A program made the position numbers and the translations under genes. This document shows, one piece after another, positions 1-7,670 of a stretch of DNA of 18,157 nt. The first letter of the stretch is position 1; each line of letters starts with the position of its first letter. The notes under the pieces are model-generated. The model saw only the letters and a program-made list of their open reading frames with translations. It searched no databases and was not told the DNA's origin. Location: positions 1-18,157 of the forward strand of contig CALGLY010000489.1 in assembly GCA_937959095.1 (NCBI GenBank). The letters run 5' to 3'. This DNA is from an uncultured Saprospiraceae bacterium (GTDB taxonomy: Bacteria > Bacteroidota > Bacteroidia > Chitinophagales > Saprospiraceae).

Positions 1-45
1 TTTAGTTAATTAGTTTTTCATTACTAAGAAAGGTAATATCATAAA

Positions 46-88
46 AAAAGTCCCTAATTACTTCTTCTTGAAATAATTAGGGACTTTT
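46..88. terminator. Bidirectional intrinsic terminator
   Basis: Perfect 15-bp inverted repeat (46-60 pairs with 74-88, core GTCCCTAATTA) around a 13-nt loop. It is flanked by A-runs on the left and T-runs on the right, so either strand yields a stem followed by U's. It lies about 40 bp downstream of the stop of the minus-strand gene at 128-478, which it should terminate. A gene left of the window could use it from the other side. Confidence 0.85.
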
Positions 89-127
89 CTTTTTTATAAG
101 TATTACGAAATAGTAGTTCGTTCTAGT

Positions 128-478
128 TTAGCGTTTATTTATTCGCTTTGTTGAAATTACGCTACCCTTCTGATCCATAAGTTGAACTAAATAAAGTCCA
201 CGTGACAACTCACTCAAGTCGTAGTGATTTTTACCTGAAACAGCAGGAAAACGCTTGATAGGACGACCAACTAAATTAAAAAATACTATTTGCTTTACTT
301 CACCTGCATAATTATTAAGATGAATATAATGTATAGCTGGATTTGGATAGACTTTTAAATCTATATCGGTTGCACTTCGTACTGTATTACTATTAGAAAA
401 CTCCCCAGAGTGGGCAAGTTGTCCAAAAGACACAGCAGCAAAGAGCATGAAGATAATAAAGAGTAAATTCTGCTTCAT
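128..478 (-). CDS. Minimal secreted protein: signal peptide plus T9SS type A sorting domain
   Basis: 116 residues from the ATG at 478; an in-frame TTG two codons upstream is less likely because the ATG opens a clean signal peptide. Residues 1-20 (MKQNLLFI..AVSFGQ) form a Sec signal peptide ending at a typical AxxFGQ-like site. After about 20 low-complexity residues the rest is a type A C-terminal sorting domain: the VYPNP motif near residue 43, an IVFFNLVGRPI strand, a LSRGLYLVQL motif and the terminal strand ending KRINKR. In this family the tail directs export through the type IX system and is usually attached to a large cargo; here no cargo domain is present. It may be a small surface protein or the relic of a longer gene. 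The signal peptide and tail are seen in the sequence; the function is unknown. Confidence 0.85.
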   Translation of the reverse strand: MKQNLLFIIFMLFAAVSFGQLAHSGEFSNSNTVRSATDIDLKVYPNPAIHYIHLNNYAGEVKQIVFFNLVGRPIKRFPAVSGKNHYDLSELSRGLYLVQLMDQKGSVISTKRINKR

Positions 479-484
479 ATACAA

Positions 485-844
485 TCGGTTTTGAAATCGT
501 CTTCATTTGAAGGTTTGGACGACAGTTTGTAATTACTATGGCTGTAGTAATGATAAAGTAATCAGTTTATTCTTAGCTAAAGTACGTCTTTTATCATCTC
601 CTACTATATAAAATTACGATTTTAACACAAGCATTGCAAGTTTGAATCGTATATATTCAAAAAAAATATGGGTATCAATACAATAATTTTATTTTTAAAA
701 TCGATTGTAAGACATTTTTTAAATTTTAAAGACCCGCATTTACTCCCCTCTAGCGACCTATTTGAAAAGCTTAATCAATTCACTTACAAGCTTTTTTATA
801 GTATTCAATCTTAAATTTACTCTTCCGAATAGTTGCGCAATTAT
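485..844. other. Gene-free 360-bp gap
   Basis: AT-rich sequence between two minus-strand genes. I see no coding region. It contains a small hairpin ATTACTA-TGGCTG-TAGTAAT about 60 bp upstream of the T9SS-tail gene and the weak terminator-like stem at 765-795. A promoter for the 128-478 gene should lie in its left part, but I found no convincing TAnnTTTG box there. Confidence 0.6.
765..795 (-). terminator. Possible weak terminator after the histidine phosphatase gene
   Basis: An 8-bp stem (AAAAGCTT at 765-772 with AAGCTTTT at 788-795) around a 15-nt loop, about 50 bp past the stop codon of the 845-1573 gene. The stem is AT-rich and the U-tract on the minus strand is short, so this is a weak call. 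Confidence 0.3.
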
Positions 845-1573
845 TTAAACAAGTGTAATAAATCGCTTTTCTTTTAAATGTGGAATTGTATTGAAGGTTT
901 TTAAGGAAAAGCGCCCTTTGGAGAATAAAAACTCCGAAATTGAAGAATTTTGAACAATCCAATTCATCCGCATCGTTTGTTCATCCGATAGCTGAAGGGC
1001 TTTCCCTATTCCTACGCCCACTGGCCCACCTGAAGTGAAGACACCTATCGTTTTTCCGCTTGCTTGGTTCGCTGCCATGATTTCTTCCAAAGCAGTATTA
1101 ATGCGCGTCCGAAAGGGTTTCCAATCCTCTACTTCTATGGCACTTGTATCGAAAGAGGACTTCGCCCAGGCTAAGGTTGCATGCTCAAAGGCTGCTAAGT
1201 ACTGTTTTTTCGGAGCAGTTGCTTTGATGGGGTCTAATAAGCTACGAAGTTCGTTTAATTCTTCCGCTTCGTCGCCTGCTTCAATACGCGAAAGCAGCCA
1301 CTTTACTACTTTAGGACCTTGGTGCTCATTGAGAGAAGGCATGACTTCTACTTCCCACGGCAAGCCCACTTTTCTACTAGCAGTACTTGCTATTTCTTCA
1401 GTTTCTCTATGCCTGCGTAAATCCCCTCGATAGATTTTATCAAATTTCAAGCCTATTTCTGCTAAATAATCGCCCAAAATAGCGGATTGTTCTTTGCCCA
1501 AATCAGAGAGTTGGTCATAGTTGGCTTTCATGATAGAAGCCTGTGCGTGTCGGATAAGAATGAGTCTGCTCAA
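845..1573 (-). CDS. Histidine phosphatase superfamily protein with second catalytic His replaced
   Basis: 242 residues. The N-terminal LILIRHAQAS (R8, H9) is the phosphohistidine signature of the phosphoglycerate-mutase-like histidine phosphatases. R54 in DLRRHRET fits the second conserved Arg, and E83 in SLNEHQGP the usual acidic residue. The strand that normally reads V-[ST]-H-G-G reads VFTSGGPVG here, so the second catalytic His is Ser181. The fold should be kept, but the catalytic pocket is altered; the protein may be a divergent phosphatase or a binding protein. The only start that keeps RHA is the TTG at 1571-1573: no in-frame ATG or GTG occurs in the ten upstream codons checked, and the first internal Met lies after the motif. 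It is divergent from the M48 gene. The substrate cannot be told. Confidence 0.85.
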   Translation of the reverse strand: MSRLILIRHAQASIMKANYDQLSDLGKEQSAILGDYLAEIGLKFDKIYRGDLRRHRETEEIASTASRKVGLPWEVEVMPSLNEHQGPKVVKWLLSRIEAGDEAEELNELRSLLDPIKATAPKKQYLAAFEHATLAWAKSSFDTSAIEVEDWKPFRTRINTALEEIMAANQASGKTIGVFTSGGPVGVGIGKALQLSDEQTMRMNWIVQNSSISEFLFSKGRFSLKTFNTIPHLKEKRFITLV

Positions 1574-1609
1574 TGTAAGTGTGTTTTTAAGGCAACGGCC
1601 TTATAAGTC

Positions 1610-1719
1610 GGAAACTCTAAATGTACAAGTTTGACAAGTGTTTTTGATAAAAGAATGCTTCATTTTAAAACGAAGCATCAAAAATGCTTAGCTATAGAAA
1701 TGGTATATTTAGAGTTTCC
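1610..1719. repeat. Nested inverted repeat
   Basis: Outer arms 1610-1625 and 1704-1719 (GGAAACTCTAAATGTA against its complement) match with one mismatch. An inner hairpin at about 1652-1675 pairs ATGCTTCATTTT with AAAACGAAGCAT, also with one mismatch. It lies upstream of the histidine phosphatase start, so it would sit in that gene's leader or promoter. This nested design recurs in other gaps of the window. Confidence 0.7.
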
Positions 1720-1900
1720 CACTATCAAAGTGTTTTGAAAATCTTAAATTATGCCCGCGTAAAATAAGCATAAGGTGACATCTGTTTCTATTTTAGTCAT
1801 AAATTTGAAGCAAATTGAAAATTAATTAGCAATTTGCTGCTGTATATGACTGTAATTGGTGTAGTAACTTTACATCGAATGTCGTCAGCTTAAGAAAGTG

Positions 1901-1937
1901 AGTTTGGCTTGCCCGTACGGGCCATTCAAACCAAACT
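1901..1937. repeat. Palindrome in the M48 gene leader
   Basis: Outer arms AGTTTGG (1901-1907) and CCAAACT (1931-1937) enclose the perfect 12-bp palindrome GCCCGTACGGGC (1911-1922). A wider imperfect pair, 1877-1886 with 1953-1962, surrounds it. This is a notably GC-rich island in an AT-rich gap, about 75 bp upstream of the M48 start. It could be a leader hairpin or an operator; the sequence does not decide. Confidence 0.6.
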
Positions 1938-2012
1938 AGAAAAATTTTAGTTAACAACATTCAGCTTTCCATCGCCAAAGAGACCATTACTTAAAACAAA
2001 ACGCATTCAAAG

Positions 2013-3464
2013 ATGAAGAAATTCCGAGTTCTCCAGTATGCCTTCCTTTCGGTAGGTTTTGTGCTTTTAGGTGCTTGTTCTAAGAATCCTGTGACGGGAA
2101 AAAAACAAGCCCTTCTTATGTCAGAGGAACGTGAAATATCACTCGGCAAGCAATCTGATCCTTCTATCGTAGCAAGTTTCGGAATGTATCCTGATGAAAC
2201 CCTTCAAAAATTTATAGATTCGAAAGGGCAGCAGATGGCAAAAGTATCGCATCGCCCAGAACTGGCTTTCGAGTTCAAAATACTAGATTCCCCCGTTGTG
2301 AATGCCTTCGCTTTACCTGGTGGCTATGTCTATTTCACACGTGGCATTTTAGCACACTTCAATAACGAAGCAGAATTTGCAGGCGTACTCGGTCATGAAA
2401 TCGGACACGTTACCGCCCGACATGGCGCACAGCAACAACGCAATCAAATCTTTGCACAAGTAGGATTGATAGCAGGTGTGGTATTGGCAAAAGATGTGGC
2501 ACAGTTCGCACAGCAAGCACAGCAAGGTATCCAGATGCTACTCCTAAAGAATGGACGCGATCATGAAAGCCAATCAGATGAATTGGGCGTACTTTATTCT
2601 ACGAAGATTGGCTACGATTCGCATGAAATGGCGGATTTCTTTAGCACCTTGAAACGCCTAAGTGATAAGAGTGGCGCGGGTAGTATTCCGACTTTTCTTT
2701 CTACGCATCCCGATCCAGCAGATCGCTACAATGAGGTGCATAGACTTTCGGATTTAGCACAGCAAGGAGTAAATAAAGGAAGCCTAAAAGTGAATCGCGA
2801 TGAATATCTCCGCATGATTGATGGCTTGATTTATGGGGAAGACCCAAAGCAAGGCTATGTGGAACGTGATGTATTTTACCATCCTGAACTGAAATTTGAA
2901 TTCAATGTGCCTCGCAATTGGCGATTGCAAAATTCCCCGCAACAAGTCCAAATGGCACCAGAAGATGGGAAGGGAATGATGATCTTCACCTTGGCACAAG
3001 GCGAAAGTCTAGAAGCGGCAGCTAACCAAATGGTGCAAGATTTGCAACTACAAGTTAAAGACCGTCGGAATGGGCAAGTTAATGGCTTATCAGCTTTAAC
3101 GATAGAATCAGAGCAAACCAATCAACAAAGCCAACAAAGTATTCGTATCATTTCTACTTTGATTAAATATGGGGAATTGATTTATGTTTTTCATGGCTTA
3201 TCTTCTCCACAGGATTTCAATAACTATCGCTCGCAATTTAATAATTCGATGCAGAGCTTTAAACAATTGACTGATCCTAGTAAGATAAATGTGAAGCCTG
3301 AACGCGTTAAAATCGTAACAGTGCAGCAAGATGGCACGCTTGCTAATGCGCTTCGTCAAGCAGGTGTAACGAGTGATCGTTTCGATGAATTCGCAATTCT
3401 AAATGGGATGCAGCAAACCGATAGAGTGACACGTGGCACACTGATAAAGGCAGTCTCGAAATAG
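2013..3464 (+). CDS. M48 family zinc metalloprotease lipoprotein
   Basis: 483 residues from the ATG at 2013. A lipoprotein signal peptide ends in the lipobox LGAC with Cys22 as the lipidation site, followed by SKNPVTGKKQ, an N-terminus common in M48 lipoproteins. The zinc motif HEIGH is at 128-132 (His128, catalytic Glu129, His132), and the third ligand is probably Glu185 in HESQSDELG. These residues define an active BepA/LoiP-like peptidase. In the family such proteins act in the periplasm on misfolded or misassembled outer-membrane proteins. Residues from about 285 to 415 form an extra domain, and the last 60 residues (VTVQQDGTLANAL..FAILNGM..) look like a LysM-like or SH3-like tail often found at this position. 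A strong hairpin follows the stop. The exact substrate is not predictable. Confidence 0.93.
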   Translation: MKKFRVLQYAFLSVGFVLLGACSKNPVTGKKQALLMSEEREISLGKQSDPSIVASFGMYPDETLQKFIDSKGQQMAKVSHRPELAFEFKILDSPVVNAFALPGGYVYFTRGILAHFNNEAEFAGVLGHEIGHVTARHGAQQQRNQIFAQVGLIAGVVLAKDVAQFAQQAQQGIQMLLLKNGRDHESQSDELGVLYSTKIGYDSHEMADFFSTLKRLSDKSGAGSIPTFLSTHPDPADRYNEVHRLSDLAQQGVNKGSLKVNRDEYLRMIDGLIYGEDPKQGYVERDVFYHPELKFEFNVPRNWRLQNSPQQVQMAPEDGKGMMIFTLAQGESLEAAANQMVQDLQLQVKDRRNGQVNGLSALTIESEQTNQQSQQSIRIISTLIKYGELIYVFHGLSSPQDFNNYRSQFNNSMQSFKQLTDPSKINVKPERVKIVTVQQDGTLANALRQAGVTSDRFDEFAILNGMQQTDRVTRGTLIKAVSK

Positions 3465-3479
3465 AGCTTAGGCAACTTA

Positions 3480-3522
3480 CAAGAATCAAACCCAAGTGCA
3501 AGTTACTTGAGTTTGATTCTTG
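3480..3522 (+). terminator. Long-stem terminator after the M48 gene
   Basis: An 18-bp stem with one mismatch (3480-3497 with 3505-3522, CAAGAATCAAAC../..GTTTGATTCTTG) around a 7-nt loop, starting 15 bp past the stop codon. It is followed by CCTTTAAA rather than a clean U-run, so it may also act as a 3' stabilising hairpin. An alternative pairing AGGCAA/TTGCCT at the edges is possible. Confidence 0.65.
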
Positions 3523-3637
3523 CCTTTAAAGAGTATGATTTTTCCCCAATTAGCAAAAAAACATTAACCCGACCAATTAACCAATGTGTACGTTGAAGGG
3601 CGATACTACAGCATAATCTAATCTACAGAAAAATTCC

Positions 3638-3668
3638 TTGAAAAAGCAGTATTTTTAGGTGATATTTG
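3638..3668 (+). promoter_or_regulatory. Candidate Bacteroidota-type promoter for the aminopeptidase gene
   Basis: TTG at 3638-3640, then 20 nt, then GATATTTG at 3661-3668, a 7-of-8 match to TAnnTTTG at normal spacing. The predicted start of transcription, about 3675, would leave a leader of only about 13 nt before the ATG at 3688, with no Shine-Dalgarno sequence. This is inference from consensus alone. Confidence 0.4.
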
Positions 3669-3687
3669 TCTCAAATACATATCACTC

Positions 3688-5085
3688 ATGCTACTACCAT
3701 TTACTGCTCAAACATATACGGCTCGCCGAAAGCAACTCATAGAAAATGTAACATCAGGCTTAGTCCTTCTACAAGGCAACGAAGAAGTTGGACGCAACTA
3801 CAAAGCCAATATCTACGAATTTCGGCAGGATAGTACCTTCCTCTATTACTTTGGACTAGATCAACCAAATCTCGTCGGTATCTTAGATGTGGATGCAGGG
3901 GAAGCACACCTTTTCGGCAATGACATCGGCTTGGATGATATTATTTGGACAGGGCAGCAGCCTTCCATCAAAGAGCTAGGGGAAAAAGTAGGCGTGAAAC
4001 AAACTGCCAACTTAGCAGCAGCAGCCGTGCTACTAAAAAAAGCCGTGCAGCAAGGACGCAGTGTTCACTATCTCCCACCCTATCGCCTACGTAATGCCCA
4101 CAAACTGGAAACTTGGCTCGATGTGCCACTAGACATGGCAAAAGCCAATGCATCGGTCGCACTTATTCGGGCAGTAGTCGCACAACGTTCCATAAAAGGT
4201 GAAGCAGAACTCGTAGAAATGGAACGCGCCGTGAATATTAGCGGCATTATCCACACGGCACTCATGCGAAGCGCACGCCCAGGCATCCAAGAAGCAAAAT
4301 TGGCAGGTATCGCTAAGGGAACGGCTGTAGGAATGAATGGAGATTTAGCCTATCCACCTATCGTGACGGTAAACGGGCAAACGCTGCACAATCATCATCA
4401 TCACAATTATCTCCAATCGGGGCAATTGGTGCTAGTGGATGCAGGCGCGGAAACGACTTCGCGCTATGCAGGTGACATCACCCGTACCTTCCCTGTGGAT
4501 GGAACATTTACAACCCAACAAAAAGAAATTTATAATATCGTACTCGATGCCGAAACGAGCGTTATCCGAATGCTCAAAGCAGGCATTGCCTACCGCGATA
4601 TGCACATATTAGCCGCCGCACGCATCGTGGAAGGGCTGAAAGGAATCGGGCTGATGAAAGGCGATACCAATGAAGCTGTAGCAGCAGGCGCACACGCGCT
4701 CTTTTTTCCACATGGTTTGGGGCATCACATCGGTTTGGATGTGCATGATATGGAAGATCTCGGCGAAGATTTTGTGGGCTACGATGAGCATATTCGACGC
4801 AGCACACAATTCGGGACTGCCTATTTGCGCCTCGGCAAACGCTTAGAAGAGGGCTATGTACTCACGGTAGAGCCAGGCATTTATTTCATTCCTGAATTGA
4901 TTGACCGTTGGAATAGCGAAGGCAAATTTACCGATTTTATCAATTATAGCGCATTGGATGCCTATCGTACCTTTAGCGGTATTCGCATCGAAGATGATGT
5001 CTTAATTACAGAAACAGGTAGCCGCGTGCTAGGCGATCCCATCCCAAAAACCGTAGCAGAAATAGAAGCCCTAAGACAAGCATAA
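3688..5085 (+). CDS. pepP: Xaa-Pro aminopeptidase (aminopeptidase P, M24B)
   Basis: 465 residues; E. coli PepP has about 440. It should release the N-terminal residue from peptides with proline at position 2, in the cytoplasm, using two metal ions. Residues 1-155 are the N-terminal aminopeptidase P domain (FRQDSTFLYYFGLDQP). Residues from about 175 on form the pita-bread domain, with all five metal ligands visible: Asp251 (LVDAGAE), Asp263 (GDITRTFPVDG), His346 (HGLGHHIGLDVHD), Glu395 (TVEPGIYF) and Glu435 (IRIEDD). His236-His239 (NHHHH) is the active-site loop region. There is no signal peptide. The ATG at 3688 lies just behind a promoter-like site. The MMPL transporter gene follows after 156 bp on the same strand. 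All key residues are intact, so activity is expected. Confidence 0.94.
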   Translation: MLLPFTAQTYTARRKQLIENVTSGLVLLQGNEEVGRNYKANIYEFRQDSTFLYYFGLDQPNLVGILDVDAGEAHLFGNDIGLDDIIWTGQQPSIKELGEKVGVKQTANLAAAAVLLKKAVQQGRSVHYLPPYRLRNAHKLETWLDVPLDMAKANASVALIRAVVAQRSIKGEAELVEMERAVNISGIIHTALMRSARPGIQEAKLAGIAKGTAVGMNGDLAYPPIVTVNGQTLHNHHHHNYLQSGQLVLVDAGAETTSRYAGDITRTFPVDGTFTTQQKEIYNIVLDAETSVIRMLKAGIAYRDMHILAAARIVEGLKGIGLMKGDTNEAVAAGAHALFFPHGLGHHIGLDVHDMEDLGEDFVGYDEHIRRSTQFGTAYLRLGKRLEEGYVLTVEPGIYFIPELIDRWNSEGKFTDFINYSALDAYRTFSGIRIEDDVLITETGSRVLGDPIPKTVAEIEALRQA

Positions 5086-5102
5086 AAACCACAACCTTCT
5101 AG

Positions 5103-5237
5103 GTTCTTTTTTGTTTTTGAATTTGAACCATATAAGGCATATAAGTTCATATAAATTTGAAGAGAATCGCTCTGCGATTCCTAAATAGAAAACTTAAATG
5201 TCCTGAGTGCCTTATATGGTTCAAAAACAAAAAGAAC
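5103..5237. repeat. Inverted repeat between aminopeptidase and transporter genes
   Basis: Left arm 5103-5139 and right arm 5208-5237 are complementary over 30 bp, except for one extra T and a 6-bp TTTGAA duplication in the left arm. The middle contains a TAAGTT/AACTTA pair and a perfect hairpin GAATCGC-TCT-GCGATTC (5164-5180). The left arm and its flank carry the word CATATAA three times (5129, 5138, 5148), and its inverse appears in the right arm. A perfect TAAATTTG box lies at 5152-5159, but the nearest TTG is 26 nt upstream, longer than usual. The element ends 4 bp before the transporter ATG, so it should form most of that gene's leader and could affect translation or act as a terminator for the upstream gene. 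Confidence 0.8.
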
Positions 5238-5241
5238 AATT

Positions 5242-7482
5242 ATGAGCCGACGCATTCGGATTGCTTCTATTGCATTTTTTTCTCTTGCCGCTATTGTGAG
5301 TGTGTTTGCACTTTTTCAATTGAAGTTTGCCTTTGACTTCGAGCAATTCTTTCCTACTAATGACCCCGACCTTGCATTTTTCAATGAATTTATTAAAGAT
5401 TTTGAAACCGATGATAACTTCATGCTCATTGCCGCTTGCCGAAAGGAAGGCGTATTCGAGCAGGAATTCTTGAAGAAAGTCCATGACCTAAGTATACAAG
5501 CAAAGCGACTCCCCTATGTGGTAGAAAGCCAATCGCTAACCAAATTTTCTTATCCCCTGAAAACGCCTTTTGGCATCACGGCTATTCCTGCGATACATAT
5601 CAATGAACCCGAAAAATATGAAGCCGACAAAGCCCGCGCCTTGCAAGATGAACGCCTTCTCTACAACCTAATCAATGAAGATGCAACCGCCTTAGTGGTC
5701 GCTTTGAAGACCACCGAAAGTATTGATCTCTTCCAATCCCGCGAATTGATGCCCAAAATAGATAGCCTCGTGGCGACCTATGACTTCGAGGAATTTCATT
5801 TTTTGGGAAGACCTTATTTTCAAAAAGAACTCGTAGCGATGCAGCAGCGCGAAGTAATGGTTTCTGCATCCATATCGGCTATTTTGGTGAGTTTGGTGAT
5901 GCTTTGGCTCTTTCGACGACTTTGGGGAGTTAGCATTGCACTGGTTTCTATCGGCTTGGGGATGCTGCTTTTCATGGGCTTTTTAGGACTTTCGGGTAGA
6001 GAACTGAACGCCATGTCTGCGCTCTATCCCGTGCTGATGATTATTGTGGGGACTTCGGATGTGATTCATATTATGTCCAAATATATTGATGAACTCAAAA
6101 AAGGGAGTTCCAAAAATGATGCGATTATCGTCACGATTAAGGAGATTGGTTTGGCGACTTTGCTTACATCTGCCACTACTGCGATTGGCTTTGCCTCCTT
6201 GCTGTCGAGTCGTATTCAGCCGATTCGGGATTTTGGTATCAATGCAGCCATTGGCGTATTTGTAGCTTATATCACGGTCATTGGTTTCACCACGGTTTTG
6301 CTCTCGCTTTTCCATACCGATCAGTTGATTAAGTTGGGACGCAGCGAAGCTTTTTGGAGCAATGCTATGGAACGCTTCTATCAATTTACCCTAAAAAAAG
6401 AACGCGCTATTTGGATAGGCGGCTTGGCGTTATTGCTATTTTGTGGCTTGGGCATTTCCCAAATTACAACCAACTACAACATCATCAATAATATGCCTTC
6501 CAATCGGAAAATAAGCGAGGATTTTAAGTATTTTCAGGAAAAACTAACCAGTTTTCGCCCGATGGAAGTCGCTGTAATCGCTAAAGACAGTCACCGCGTA
6601 GATGAATATGAAGTGCTGCAAGAGATTGATAAAGTGGAAACACACCTCAAGAGTTACGAAGCCGTGCGCGGTATCCTATCCAATACGATGCTCTACAAAA
6701 GCCTCCATCAGATGCACCACGCCAATAAACCTGAAGCATATAAATTCCCTGAATCGGAGCGCGACTTTAAACGCTACAAACGCCTAGCCGACAGACTACC
6801 GCAACTCTCGAACAGAATACTCGAAAATGAAGACAAAACCAAAGCCCGCATTTCTTCGCGCATCAGCGATATAGGTGCGGATACGGTGACGGCTATCGGC
6901 AACCGCATAGATGCCTGGGTGCTGGCGAATACCGATACCAGCCTCGTCCATTTTCAGCGAACAGGTACAGGTTTGATTATTGATAAAAATGCGGAATATG
7001 TGCGGCGCAGTCTTCTATTAGGTTTGGGTGGTGCAATGGTGATTGTCTCCTTCTTGATGGTGCTGCTATTTCGCGATTGGAGAATGCTTATCATTTCCTT
7101 AGTTCCGAATCTACTTCCCTTGCTATTGGCAGGTGCATTGATTGGCTATATCGGCATCGAATTGGAAGCAGGCGTGGCGATTGTCTTCGCGGTCATTTTC
7201 GGGATAGCAGTGGATGATACAATTCATTTTTTGAGTAAATTTAAACTCGCCCGCAACAAAGGACGAACCATAGAAGCCGCCTTGCACATCACCTTCTTGG
7301 AGACGGGCAAAGCGATTTGCCTAACGAGTATCATCCTCTTTTTTGGATTCCTAGTAATGCTCTTTTCCATCCATCCACCGAGCGTGACGATTGGTTTACT
7401 CATCAGCCTCACCCTCATGAGCGCGCTCTTCAGCGATTTATTGTTTATTCCGCTATTGGTTAGGTGGTTAATGAAGGATTGA
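5242..7482 (+). CDS. MMPL/RND superfamily membrane transporter
   Basis: 746 residues from the ATG at 5242. The protein has the duplicated plan of the MMPL/sterol-sensing part of the RND superfamily: TM1 at about 8-28, a large extracytoplasmic loop (30-205), a TM bundle at about 207-357, another TM at about 388-408, a second loop (410-590), and a C-terminal bundle to the end. The two halves carry matching signatures: VGTSDVIHIMSK (Asp273) and GIAVDDTIHFLSK (Asp658, Asp659), where acidic residues in such transporters relay protons. Relatives export lipids, hopanoids or drugs using the proton gradient. At about 750 residues it is shorter than tripartite RND pumps (over 1000), and no membrane-fusion or TolC partner is encoded nearby, so a lipid or small hydrophobic substrate is more likely than classical drug efflux. 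The stop codon abuts a 41-bp inverted repeat. Confidence 0.9.
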   Translation: MSRRIRIASIAFFSLAAIVSVFALFQLKFAFDFEQFFPTNDPDLAFFNEFIKDFETDDNFMLIAACRKEGVFEQEFLKKVHDLSIQAKRLPYVVESQSLTKFSYPLKTPFGITAIPAIHINEPEKYEADKARALQDERLLYNLINEDATALVVALKTTESIDLFQSRELMPKIDSLVATYDFEEFHFLGRPYFQKELVAMQQREVMVSASISAILVSLVMLWLFRRLWGVSIALVSIGLGMLLFMGFLGLSGRELNAMSALYPVLMIIVGTSDVIHIMSKYIDELKKGSSKNDAIIVTIKEIGLATLLTSATTAIGFASLLSSRIQPIRDFGINAAIGVFVAYITVIGFTTVLLSLFHTDQLIKLGRSEAFWSNAMERFYQFTLKKERAIWIGGLALLLFCGLGISQITTNYNIINNMPSNRKISEDFKYFQEKLTSFRPMEVAVIAKDSHRVDEYEVLQEIDKVETHLKSYEAVRGILSNTMLYKSLHQMHHANKPEAYKFPESERDFKRYKRLADRLPQLSNRILENEDKTKARISSRISDIGADTVTAIGNRIDAWVLANTDTSLVHFQRTGTGLIIDKNAEYVRRSLLLGLGGAMVIVSFLMVLLFRDWRMLIISLVPNLLPLLLAGALIGYIGIELEAGVAIVFAVIFGIAVDDTIHFLSKFKLARNKGRTIEAALHITFLETGKAICLTSIILFFGFLVMLFSIHPPSVTIGLLISLTLMSALFSDLLFIPLLVRWLMKD

Positions 7483-7668
7483 TTTTTAATTGAACCTGCC
7501 TTTGTCGGCAGACAGGCGCAGAGTTTTTTTAGAAAAAAGGATAGGCTTTTGAAGTTTTTAAACCTTCAAAAATCTCGCGTGTATTAAATAAAAAAACTCT
7601 GCGTCGCCGCAGTTTACCCGCATGGGTCTCTGCGCCTGTCTGCCGACAAAGGCAGGTTCAATTAAAAA
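7483..7668. repeat. Perfect 41-bp inverted repeat filling a convergent gap
   Basis: Arms 7483-7523 and 7628-7668 are exact reverse complements over 41 bp (start TTTTTAATTGAACCTG). The left arm starts at the base after the transporter stop; the right arm ends 2 bp from the stop of the convergent acyl-CoA dehydrogenase gene. Inside, a 15-bp pair (7517-7531 with 7589-7603, CGCAGAGTTTTTTTA) overlaps the inner end of the outer left arm, so CGCAGAG can pair with either of two downstream copies. A further TTTTGAAG/CTTCAAAA hairpin lies at 7547-7571. Each arm can also fold on itself through CTGCC-TTTGTC-GGCAG. It probably acts as a bidirectional terminator; its origin may be a dispersed palindromic repeat. 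Confidence 0.9.
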
Positions 7669-7670
7669 CC

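Larger units (their letters stand above)
1574..2012. other. Divergent intergenic region, 439 bp
   Basis: Lies between the minus-strand histidine phosphatase and the plus-strand M48 protease and must hold both promoters. No gene is visible. It holds the nested inverted repeat at 1610-1719 and a second palindrome at 1901-1937. A partial -7-like TAACTTTA is seen at about 1865 on the plus strand, without a -33 TTG at a normal distance. Confidence 0.6.

Noticed and set aside
780..962. 60-residue minus-strand frame overlapping the end of the histidine phosphatase gene
   Set aside because: It overlaps a real gene in another frame, has no family features or start context, and is AT-rich by chance.
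1035..1433. 132-residue plus-strand frame
   Set aside because: Antisense shadow of the histidine phosphatase gene, whose frame carries clear family motifs.
2784..3121. Minus-strand frames of 71 and 81 residues
   Set aside because: Shadows of the M48 protease coding frame.
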